Positions 51,901-59,906 of a DNA stretch of 64,000 bases are shown one piece after another. This DNA is from Carya illinoinensis (taxonomy: Eukaryota > Streptophyta > Magnoliopsida > Fagales > Juglandaceae). The position numbers and the translations under genes are program-made. The DNA lies in NCBI RefSeq assembly GCF_018687715.1, contig NC_056757.1, positions 11,158,501 through 11,222,500 of the forward strand, given 5' to 3'. The notes beneath the pieces were generated by a model, which ran no database searches, was not told the origin of the DNA, and was given only the letters and a program-made list of their open reading frames with translations. Within the stretch, counting starts at the first letter, position 1; each line of letters begins with the position of its first letter.

Positions 51901-52534
51901 AGGCTCAAATGTGAATGCTTACATCAATATGGTTTGTGATACGCTAAAGAATTCTATTCCCAAGGCTGTGGTCTATTGTCAAGTTCGAGAGGCCAAGAAG
52001 TCATTGCTCAGCTGCTATTATGCTCAAGTTGGAAGGAAGGAGGTAAAATTTTCAAATCCTTGTGTGCCTTATTCTTCAATCCTCCATCCTCGATCCCCTA
52101 TCATAGGAAAAGTTTGTTGAATGATTTTTCACATAAGATATATAGATGAATAAACAAGAAGATTATATATGGACAGTTTGAACCCTATTTCAACTTATTT
52201 CTAATAGTTTATACTTCATATAAGAAACCCGAAAAAAAAAAATGAACAGTATTGTTTGACAACCTCTTTACATGGACCAAGAAATCCTAGGCCGTTTTCA
52301 AGGGTTGGCATGGTCAATGGCCATTTCCTAGTGCTAATAAAGAAATAAGAATAGACTTCTTTGGACGATTGAAAAGAAGTTAACAAGATTGTTCTTTGGT
52401 GTGTGTAGAAGGAGCAGCTAGGAGCAATGCTGGATGAGGACCCAACACTTATGGAAAGGAGAACAACCATAGCTAAGAGGCTTGAACTGTATAAGTCAGC
52501 TAGGGATGAGATTGACTCGGTTGCATGGAAATAA
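33284..52534 (+). CDS. DRP1C: Dynamin-related protein 1 (DRP1C-like GTPase), 16 exons over 19 kb
   Basis: Large GTPase that assembles on membranes and drives scission in endocytosis and cell-plate formation. Splice model: 33284-33415, 33570-33633, 34101-34208, 36053-36154, 38169-38219, 38338-38399, 42683-42773, 42884-42948, 43182-43376, 43510-43629, 43722-43792, 45580-45805, 46945-46995, 51331-51559, 51903-52042, 52409-52534; all GT-AG and in frame, 610 codons (Arabidopsis DRP1C about 614). GTPase motifs are intact: P-loop GGQSSGKS (42-49), DLPG (143-146), TKLD (212-215), NRSQ (243-246). The middle domain follows ([21 protein letters not shown] block in exon 12) and the GTPase effector domain ends [17 protein letters not shown]. 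No PH or proline-rich domain, as in class 1. The start [18 protein letters not shown] and the short [15 protein letters not shown] loop favour DRP1C over 1A or 1E. No inactivating change was seen. Five introns exceed 1.7 kb and carry transposons. Confidence 0.95.
34730..35080. repeat. MITE-like inverted repeat in DRP1 intron 3
   Basis: TACTACCTCATTCTCAGTTA near 34732 is matched by an inverted copy (complement TACCACTTCATTCTCAGTTA) ending near 35074. About 350 bp, non-coding. Flanked on the left by a run of A residues (34679-34697). Confidence 0.55.
36284..37985 (-). mobile_element. LINE fragment in DRP1 intron 4, antisense to the gene
   Basis: A T run at 36284-36292 is the inverse of a poly-A tail. 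Minus-strand reading gives [29 protein letters not shown] with [20 protein letters not shown] (37828-37604), then a zf-RVT-like end: [20 protein letters not shown] and [16 protein letters not shown] (37211-37020). No RT core; 5'-truncated and decayed. Confidence 0.75.
38825..39740. other. Repeat debris in DRP1 intron 6
   Basis: AGGGGTGTCAAATTGTGTTAACGG near 38842 looks like the left end of a common hAT-type repeat, broken off after about 50 bp. After it comes AT-rich sequence with many CATAAC/ATCATAAC words (38890-39240) and a GGGCTTTGGC/TGGGCCTAATGGGC region (39390-39620) of LTR-like flavour. None could be classified. Confidence 0.35.
39757..39926. repeat. 170-bp hairpin MITE in DRP1 intron 6
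   Basis: AAACTGATGTGGCTTTA (39797-39813) is mirrored by TAAAGCCACATCAGTTT (39871-39887), and pairing extends outward through AATAAATT/ATTATATAAAAT-type arms for roughly 55 nt each side. A loop of about 55 nt separates the arms. AT microsatellites flank it (39738-39751 and 39931-39975). Confidence 0.7.
39973..40229. repeat. MITE with inverted ends in DRP1 intron 6
   Basis: Left end GGAAAAATATTTCGCACCC...ATCACTG is the inverse of the right end (complement GGAAAAATTACATTATACAC...GCCACTG). Inside, a TTTGGCAGTTTA / TAAATTGCCAAA pair adds to the symmetry. No coding. Confidence 0.55.
40503..40745. repeat. AT-rich hairpin MITE in DRP1 intron 6
   Basis: GTAACGATGGGTTTACTATT at the left and the inverse of ATAACGAAAGAATTACTACTT at the right, followed inward by ATTATTTATTTATTATT and its inverse. 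Almost entirely A and T. Confidence 0.6.
40820..41068 (+). repeat. AT-rich MITE, family A copy 3
   Basis: Starts GCAAGTTTGATAAGTA and ends with the inverse of GCAGGTTTGATAAAAATA, showing the terminal inverted repeats most clearly of the three copies. The AATTTGAAAAAATTGAATT block is present about three times, then TTATTAAATTTTGTGTGAGA. Confidence 0.65.
41400..42580. other. GC-richer unclassified segment in DRP1 intron 6
   Basis: Unlike the surrounding AT-rich intron, 41560-42125 is GC-richer and has minus-strand frames of about 100 and 67 codons without recognisable domains. A G run lies at about 42556-42567. It is probably a non-coding transposon part but I cannot name the family. Confidence 0.3.
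45122..45408. repeat. MITE nested in a related MITE, DRP1 intron 11
   Basis: Outer arms: CAGCCACTATTCACCATTCA (from 45124) and the inverse GTGTGATGTGAATAGTGGCTG ending 45407. Inner arms of the same kind: ACCACTATTCACCACTCCAC (45206) and the inverse GTGGTGTGAAAATGAATAAT ending near 45320. Both left arms are preceded by ATTCTTCT. The arrangement left-left-right-right is what a self-insertion leaves. Confidence 0.65.
45806..46944. other. DRP1 intron 12, no recognised element
   Basis: Contains a GGAGGAGGAGGAG run near 46069 and mixed sequence (46320-46780) without recognisable coding frames. It may be transposon-derived, but nothing could be supported. Confidence 0.4.
47085..50420 (-). mobile_element. 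LINE remnant filling DRP1 intron 13, antisense to the gene
   Basis: Minus-strand reading from the high end shows an endonuclease fragment (LCIRGNFNA, about 50270), a pre-RT linker ([21 protein letters not shown] near 49300), the RT catalytic box [14 protein letters not shown] (about 48280, FADD intact), and late ORF2 sequence [17 protein letters not shown] (47390). Frames are broken by many stops. The 3' end lacks a clear tail, so it is probably truncated on that side. It accounts for most of the 4.3-kb intron. Confidence 0.8.
50938..51100 (-). repeat. MITE family B copy 2 in DRP1 intron 13
   Basis: On the minus strand: AATAATAGTTGCAATCGTGA, GTATGCAAGCGCTGCATAATCAC, GAATAAATATGAGACTTATA, then AGTGAACCTCACACTTTTTT and TGTATAGTATTTGCACACTC. 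The two ends are inverse to each other (TGCAATCGTGAGTATGCAAG versus TACAGTTATAGAGTGTGCAA). Confidence 0.55.
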
Positions 52535-52760
52535 GGGAGCCTCGCTTTGCATACTGGAGTTTTTTCACAAAACATTCCCTTAGAAAACCAATTGCAAATT
52601 TTATTTTTGTACTCTCAAAACAATAATAGCTACATTTGTCGTTTCCCTTGTCGACAACATTTTAATAACAAGTTTTGTAATTGTTGAACAATCATTTTAC
52701 AAATTCGTTATCAATATATACCTTTAGTATAAAAGAAGTTTGTGTGTACATGGAATTTGG
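52535..52760 (+). other. Probable DRP1C 3' UTR
   Basis: AT-rich non-coding sequence after the TAA at 52532-52534. No perfect AATAAA; TTTTATTTTTGTAC and CAATAATAG words near 52600 are the best 3'-end candidates. The end is not fixed. Confidence 0.4.
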
Positions 52761-55700
52761 CAATTGGTAATAAATTTGTCAAAAATAATATTTCCTATTT
52801 GAGGGATGATTTGGGGGTGGAGAGGCTCGGCCTATTTATAGGCCAAGGGTTGGGGCTCGGAGATCGCAAGCATGGCTACGATTGGTGATGTGGAACAAGG
52901 GAAAAGGCAAACGTTGCATGCATGGCACATGACGGGTGGTGGTAGAAAACGTTAAACAGACCATGCAACTAAGTGGGTCTTGGATTGACTGATTTGGAGT
53001 GATGCAGATTGGGCAAGAGAGGAGTTGGTGGCTAACCGAGACGAGAGGCTACTGCTCAACAGACGCATGGCTAAGTTGGACAGGCGATGGTGGATGGCAT
53101 GTAGAGGCACAGACGAAACCCATGAGAGAGAGAAAGAGGGACAAAGTGGAAGGCACGGATTGGGGAGCTTTGGCCAGTGGGGACGACATGCACAACCACA
53201 TGGAGAAGGGGTGGTGGCAATCGGAGGTTGTGCGGCAAGTCACGGGCGGAGGACGAAAAAAAAGAAAAGAGAAAAGAAAAAGAAAGAAGTAGACTAGGAT
53301 TTCATCCCTTGGCCAAAACGACATAGTTTTGGTAGGAGGGCTGGGTTTGCATACTTACTCACGAGTTGGGCCCAATTTCTTCCCCCTTCATAGCTTAGAT
53401 TCAGCCCACAACACTCATAACAAATAACCTACAATAAGTCACTTGGGCTCAAATTTTCACTTGAGGGAAACACCGACACACATGAATATCTTGGGCTTTG
53501 CAAAGACTATACCATACAAATTGCTACAAAAATGTTATAAGAACAAACGCGGGTGATACCTTGGAAAACTGGAGCATTGTCATCAAGCAATATTTCATGC
53601 CCATCATGGCAACAATGTATGGGATACCTCTTCTATTTTCAAGGAAGAATTTGCTTGAGATAAGCGATAGACCATATTCCAAAAGATTATGTCTTCTCTT
53701 GAACGTGCATGGAGGGTCGAAACAAAAGTGTTAAAAGGGTTAAAATCCCCCAAGCCCAAAAGGCATCCCAAGACCAACCCAAAGGGCCACCATGAAGAAG
53801 CAAGAGGAAAAAGACAATGGGGGACAAGCAAAAGCAAGTGTTAGAGAGGGGTGACAAACCCATGGTTGGACCTCCCAACCAAATTCATAATAGATTGAGT
53901 TAATACCACCAAGCAAGAGTCTCTCAATGAGACTCTCAATGAAAGCGCCAGTTTAGTATTGGGGACCTCGGTCAAGCTCTCACACACTAAGGGTTCTATC
54001 ATCTCCTTATTGCTCCTCAATTGACCAATAGGACTCCTTTGCTTGGTCTTGATCACGTGTAGCCCAAAATGGAACTTGGGTGAATTGAGACTAGGGTTTA
54101 ATGGTGAGAAGTATGGATGGTGTATGGGCTAGGGTGATCTCGGGTAGGTGGGCAAGGGTGCATGGCAATGGGTATTCTTGGTGCTAGGCGCCACTCTAGA
54201 TCTAGGGTTGAAAGATGTGTAAATGTGGCTAGGGTTTGAGTGGAGATTTCGGCCAAGGGGAATGAGGCACACGACTAGGGCTTAGGTGGCATAGAGATCT
54301 CCTAATTTTTAGGAATTGAGATGTGAGATCAAATTTGAAAGGGGCTGGCCAAAAATGGCTATGATGGATAAGGTTTTGATGAGCTTTGGTTGAGAATGGA
54401 TTTGATTGAGTCAATTAAGGGATATTGACCAGTCAAGTAATTTATGGTAAGATTTGATGAGAGACATTTGGAGAGAGAAATTCGGCCAAGCCAAGGAGGC
54501 TATGGCCGAATAGATCTAGAATAGTTTAGGGTTTTGTGGTCTTGTTTGGTTGTGGGAATAGTGGGGGGCGTGTAGGGCAATTGGTGGGCTAGGGTTGTTT
54601 GGTTATGGGCAATGGAAGATGGCATGTAAGGTAATGGGGCTAGGGCTGGCCAAATGGCTTGTTTGGCAAGTGAGAATCTTCAAGAAACCTCAAGGAAAAC
54701 TTATGAACATGTGAGAAGACACATGAACACGAGATCTTGAGATCTAGAGCACAAGGTCAAAAATCCTAATGAAGGATTCGGCTCTTCACACCAACACTCC
54801 AACCACAATCAAAAAGAGAAATCTCAAAGAACACAAGATAATCCAATCAACTTTGATTCACGAATTGCACAAAGATGAAAGGAAACCTCAAATTGTATTA
54901 AAAGATAAATAGAATCACACATATTCACGAATTGCAAAGTGTGATCTTTCTCCTTGGAAATTCACGAATTGTATCCCAAGAAACCCAAGTGCAAAAGCAC
55001 TGAAAGATAATTCCAAGCACTATGGCCGGCCACTCCAAGGTTCAAAAATGTCAAAAGATGCAAATGAAATGACTCAGGGTCCTATTTATAAAACTTACAA
55101 ATTGGAAATCCCAAAAGGTCCCTAACAAATCAAAATGAATAAATAAATAAATAAAGCAAATAATTAAAATAAATAAAAATAATAAAATGAATAAATGGCC
55201 CTATGGTGGCCATGGCATGCAAGGCCCATGGTGGGCTAAGATGGTGCATGGCCACGGCTGTGCTAGTCCTAGTCCAGTCCGGTGACTAGATGCATGACAG
55301 GGCATGGTACCATGCGTTGGTTTGGTGGTGGGCACAACATGGCGCTATACGTGGCCTGCTGATGGTGGGCATGGCATGGTGCCAAGCATAGGCTAGATGG
55401 TGGGCACAGGGTGGTGTCATACTGCTGTTGCTGTAAGGCCCAATCAAGTGACTTAGGTGTTGGTCCTGCATGGCTTTGGCTGATGGCCTGGGTGATGAGC
55501 ATGTATGGACCAAGCTGATGGTCTGGGCACTAGGGCTGCAACGCATGGGCTGGAGCCGTGTGCTGGATGGCATGCCTGGTGGATATGCCACTAGCCTTGC
55601 CTGCAAAGCACGGGCTAGAGTTGTGCGTTGGATGACGTGCTTATGAGGGCACACCACTAACGTCATTAAGTGGTGTTGGGGCACGCATGCATGCGCGCAA

Positions 55701-55930
55701 ATGCGCGCTCAAGGGAATGTCCAAGCCTGCACGCATGGTTTGTGGGCAGCTAGTAAGCTCCATGGGGGCTTACTGCGTGTTAGGGCATTGGTCAAGACAT
55801 GCAAGCAAGCTAGCCATGTGACTGTCCTGGCCCTCCAAGAGCTCTGTCGAGATGTGGTTCCGGGTAGTCCTCCTAGGGGTCGTGATAGGGGGACTCAAGG
55901 CGCAGAGATGAAAAAAAAGATGAAAGACAG
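52761..55930. other. Unclassified repetitive region downstream of DRP1C
   Basis: No conserved domain in any frame. Features: purine-rich A/G tract at 53255-53290, repeated GGGCTAGGGTT/ATGGCATG words (54090-54660), repeated TTCACGAATTGCA (54857, 54922, 54961), an AAATAAATAAAT run (55137-55155), and a block (55200-55700) of GATGGTGGGCA and GCATGGCATGG words with a diverged tandem repeat (about 55537-55592 and 55603-55660). It could be the non-coding interior of a large retrotransposon that ends in the LTR at 55931-56480, but that is inference. Confidence 0.4.
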
Positions 55931-56480
55931 TGTTGAACATATGTCAATCTTTTAAAAGTGTTGTATACGACATTGCCATTTTTTCATTTTTATGTATTTA
56001 AGTTAATGGTATTTTTGTAATATTTGATTAAATGGCAAACTTGTAATTATTTATAAAAGGCATGTGTGCCTTCGTGAATAAAAAAGAGCGCAAGTCACTT
56101 TTTGCCGAGAAATCACTTTATCAAATATTGAAGCCACGACTTGGGAAAGAGACGGAATGGGTTTTCAAACCCTATTTTTTTCAAGATCAAATTAGAACTT
56201 GAAGAGATGATCAAGTTTGTTTTATGGTATGGTTTCATTAGAGTATAATACGAGAAAATTAATCTATATTTTGTGTGGTGATCAATAGTTGTAAAGTGAT
56301 TGTAAACTCAATTTTTGATGCATTCTTTAATAATAAAGACTCCTAGACTGTTCCTGCCATGGATGTAGACCATTATGATCGAACTACATAATTTTTTGTA
56401 TTGATTTCGCATTTATTTTATTATTCTTACTTTTATTTTGATCTTGCACGTGTATATACTGTGATTTCGGATTTCTAACA
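55931..56480 (+). repeat. Copia-like LTR (550 bp), no partner found
   Basis: Starts TGTTGAACATATG and ends GGATTTCTAACA, an inverted TGTT.../...AACA pair. Inside are TTTATAAAAGGCATG (TATA-like, 56050), and near the end GACCATTATGATCGAACTACA and TTCGCATTTATTTTATT, the type of 3' part I associate with copia LTRs. Flanks (GACAG and TGTTT) are not a TSD, and no tRNA-primer site follows. A purine-rich GATGAAAAAAAAGATGAAAG precedes it, so it may be a 3' LTR. Confidence 0.5.
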
Positions 56481-56848
56481 TGTTTAAAATAGAAAATTGA
56501 ACCAATCACATTAATTATATATTGTCTTGGAGCTTTGGTTGTCTCTTATTTAAATTAATTGCATATTAATTCTTTTGAATATTTGTTTGTGATATAGTAG
56601 AAAATATAACAGACATAAAAGATGAGGAAAATAATTTTAACTTTGCGAGAGATCCTTTTGTGTTTTTAACAATTTTCTTTTTAATAAACGCATAACATTA
56701 TAGATATAAAACACACTAGGGCTGGGCAACCGGGCCGGATTTTTTTCCGGCCCGGTCCGGAACCCGGATAACCGAGTTCCGGTTACGGGCACTGGCCCGG
56801 AAATCACCCGGGCCGGTACCCGGTTTCTAAAACCCGGGTGAACCCGGT

Positions 56849-56932
56849 ACCCGGGTTTTTTAAAAACCTAAACCCAGTGCCAAAACGACGCCGTTTTGGC
56901 ACGGGTTAATACCCTACAGCGTCCCGATTCCC
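56849..56932 (+). repeat. Subterminal segment, copy A of an 84-bp duplication
   Basis: Runs from ACCCGGGTTTTTTAAAAACC to CAGCGTCCCGATTC and contains the near-palindrome GCCAAAACGACGCCGTTTTGGC. It recurs at 58581-58664 with one clear base difference in that palindrome (C to T). Confidence 0.85.
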
Positions 56933-56944
56933 CCCCCCCCCCCA

Positions 56945-56949
<5 letters not shown>

Positions 56950-56980
<31 letters not shown>
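56950..56980 (+). repeat. CT microsatellite in the hAT leader
   Basis: About 15 CT units preceded by a C run (56931-56943). Followed by GAAACCCTAGCCTC and repeats of CATCCCGTCGTCGCCGT (57034-57080), a probable 5' untranslated exon. Confidence 0.7.
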
Positions 56981-56983
<3 letters not shown>

Positions 56984-58580
56984 AGAATTTTCCCGAAACC
57001 CTAGCCTCATCCCATCGTCGCCGACTCGCCGTCATCCACTCATCCCGTCGTCGCCGTCATCCCGTCGTCGCCGTCATCCTGTCGGTTCATTTCGGTTAGT
57101 TTTTGATAAAAATCTTCTTTCATTTCGGTTAGTTTTTGATAAAATCTTCTTTCATTTCGGTTTTTTAGTTTATGGTGTGGTTTGTTTAGTGGATGTGATT
57201 TTTTTGGTGTGGTTTCTGATTTTGGGTGAGATTTGTTTTGGGTTTCTGATTTGGGTGTGATTTGTTTAGGGTTTCTGATTTTGGGTGTGATGTCTTCAAG
57301 AGCCTTGATTTTAGCCGTACGAAGATAATCACAGGTTGTAGTGTGACAAACTTTTGAAGGAACTCAGTGTAATTGGCTTTGTGCTTTTATTCTCTCACTC
57401 TTATCTTTCTCCTTGCGATTGGCTTTGCGCTGGTTTTAGCAGTTATAGCAACAATTGTTGATTTTGGGTTCTTCAGATACATTCAAAGAACTTTATACTA
57501 ATGTATGTAGAGGTTGAAATTTGTTTTGCACCCCTTTCATTTAAAGGGGCCATCTCAAGAACAACAATGATATTTTGTTTGGCTTGGCTTTCCTATGTTT
57601 CCTTTTGATATGAGATGGTGATTGGGGGTGGTGATGGTTGTATTTATTTTGATGTTATTATAGTTTTTAGTAAAAAAGGATAGTCAATGATAAATTTACA
57701 ACATCATTTTATCTATTTATTAATTTACACTTTTCTTTTCAAGTCTTCCACTAGCTAACTTATTAATTTAGATTAGATTTGTTAGTAAGTACATATATAT
57801 TACGGTTGAATTAACAATTAGGAGTAAAGGCAAAGATAAAACCACATAGATAATTTTTATGATCTTTTGTTTATTTAATTTTTATCATTTTTTTCAAAAA
57901 ATCTCAAATACATAGTTACTTATATCTTAATTTTTATCGTTTATTTGAATCCGATGGATCTCAAGTGAAAGTTCGGATTGGAAACTTTAATAATTTAGTT
58001 TGCCCTTAAATAGCTATTTTATATGGTTAATATTAAGTGCCGGTAACACACTTTACTATCTTAAATATTGGTTACTATTAACCCCTCATATGACACACTT
58101 CACTAATACCCCCACACACTAAATTCTAGTTCTGCCCCTGCCTATATCCTTATGCACATCATAATTGATTGAAGTTTATATGTCGCAACCTGAGTCTATA
58201 GCATACCACGTATATATGCTCCAACTCGAGGGAGAAGATTCTAACTCTAAATGTAAGCTGAAGTGTATAGAATGATAATGATTGGGCATGATTCTAAGTC
58301 CTAACCTACCCTCATTTTCCCTCTCTCTATATCTTATAATTTCTTCCTTTTCTCTAAAATCTAACTTCTGGTTCTCTGAATAAACTGCACAAGTCTGCAT
58401 GGTAGTACTATCTTGTCGAGAGGATGGCCTTAATGCAAAACCTGCCTTTTTAATGACCAATTTTATCCATGTCTGGATAAATACAAAAAAAAAAAAAAAA
58501 TGCTAATTTTATTTTTTCAAAAAAATTTAGAAAATTTTTTTTTTCATGTCTCAATTATTGATCATATGCTAAAAACTAAA

Positions 58581-58664
58581 CCCGGGTTTTTTAAAAACCT
58601 AAACCCAGTGCCAAAACGACGCTGTTTTGGCACGGGTTAATACCCTACAGCGTCCCGATTCTCC
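58581..58664 (+). repeat. Subterminal segment, copy B, inside the element
   Basis: Nearly identical to 56849-56932. It ends within CCCTACAG (58643-58650) and CCCTACAG (58663-58670), a short direct repeat at the junction with the following unrelated sequence. Confidence 0.85.
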
Positions 58665-58670
58665 CTACAG

Positions 58671-59500
58671 TGTAAATATTATTTATTTTATAAGAAAAAT
58701 TTTACTGTGCATTCCAAGTCATCTTAGACCGTAGATTGGGAAAACAGTTTTGTGCGTAGCATTACTTGAATTAAGGTTGCATTGATAGTAAAAACAGTAA
58801 GAAAAATAATGGAGATGAAAGTTATTCATATACAGTCATTAGGAATTACCAAGAAATCTCAGAAAACTCGGGAAATTTTAGTAGGAAATGGTGTACAAAT
58901 AGAATATATCTTTTATAATGAATATTAAAAAAAATCATTTTTGAATATTGTTTTGAATATTTTGGGAAAACAATAGAAGAGCCTTCTCCTCTCTCTCTCT
59001 CTCTCAGAGAGAAGAGAAGAGGGGGTTAAGGGGCGTAGAGGGAGGGGAGTCGTTGGGAAAAGAGGTTTGACCTTCCTTCACCTTCATCATCTCTCTCACA
59101 CGCCAAAATTGCCTCCCTCATCCACTTCCCCCCCCCCCCCCTCCTTCCATTCCTTAAAATCTCGTCTCATTTCCTCATCTATTGTGGGCATTTCGCTCCC
59201 TAACACACTCACCAATATCTTCCCCCTCCCTGCAAATCCTCACCTTTCTCTCAATTTCTTTCACGGAAACCCAGAACTTTTCCAGAGACCAATCTCAATT
59301 CCATTACAGGAAGATCAGATTTTTATTGGATTTGGCTTTTATTTCCTTCAAATTCTCAGACTCATTTCGCCGAAGCATAGAAAAACCATAGAAATCATTC
59401 CATGGGTAATTGTTGCGTAACGCCAACGGTCGCTGATGACATCAAGAAGGATAAGAAGAAGTCAAAAAACCGTGATATATATATATATATATATATATAT
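58671..59500 (+). pseudogene. Candidate captured CDPK promoter, 5'UTR and first codons
   Basis: A leader-like region with CT repeats (58989-59006), C runs and CACCATCATC-type sequence ends in an ATG at 59402 opening MGNCCVTPTVADDIKKDKKK. An N-terminal MGNCC (myristoylation plus palmitoylation) followed by a short polar and lysine-rich stretch is the usual start of plant calcium-dependent protein kinases of the CPK7/8/32 group. The frame is lost after about 25 codons, where an AT microsatellite (59475-59500) begins; no kinase or EF-hand part exists. It sits inside the hAT element's presumed 5' intron. Identity as a CDPK fragment is from memory of the family; another MGNCC protein is possible. 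Confidence 0.55.
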
Positions 59501-59906
59501 TAGCGAAAACGACGTCGTTGTATTGTGTTGATTCGGGTATCGGTTATTTGCTGTGTATTTGGAACGGTGCGGTATTAATATATTTTTTTGTTCAGCCCTT
59601 GACACACATATATGTAAATGCACACGCCTTCCATGCAGTGAAGATAAAAAAAAAAAAAAAAAAGAAGCTTCCCCGCAATTAATAAACAGGCTATAATGTA
59701 ATAGGTTTCTGTACATTAATTATAGGGTTTCTCAAAGATTACCAAGCTTGGCTGAAAGTTATAAATTGATGATTTGCTTCTTAATTAGGCTATAATACGT
59801 CTTATACATCATACTTCAAAATTAAAACTCTTGACACCTGGACTGAGTTTTCTGCATGAATTAATTTCCTGTTTTTTTTTTTTTTTTGTTATTGTAACTT
59901 TAACAG

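Noticed and set aside
52999..53324. Overlapping frames of 90-97 codons on both strands
   Set aside because: Low-complexity purine/pyrimidine DNA, no domain, in repetitive context.
55269..55684. 132-codon minus-strand frame rich in histidine, proline and serine
   Set aside because: Arises from GATGGTGGGCA/GCATGG repeated words; not a protein family I recognise.
59067..59420. 117-codon frame ahead of the MGNCC start
   Set aside because: CT-rich leader sequence read as protein; the MGNCC frame is different and better explained.
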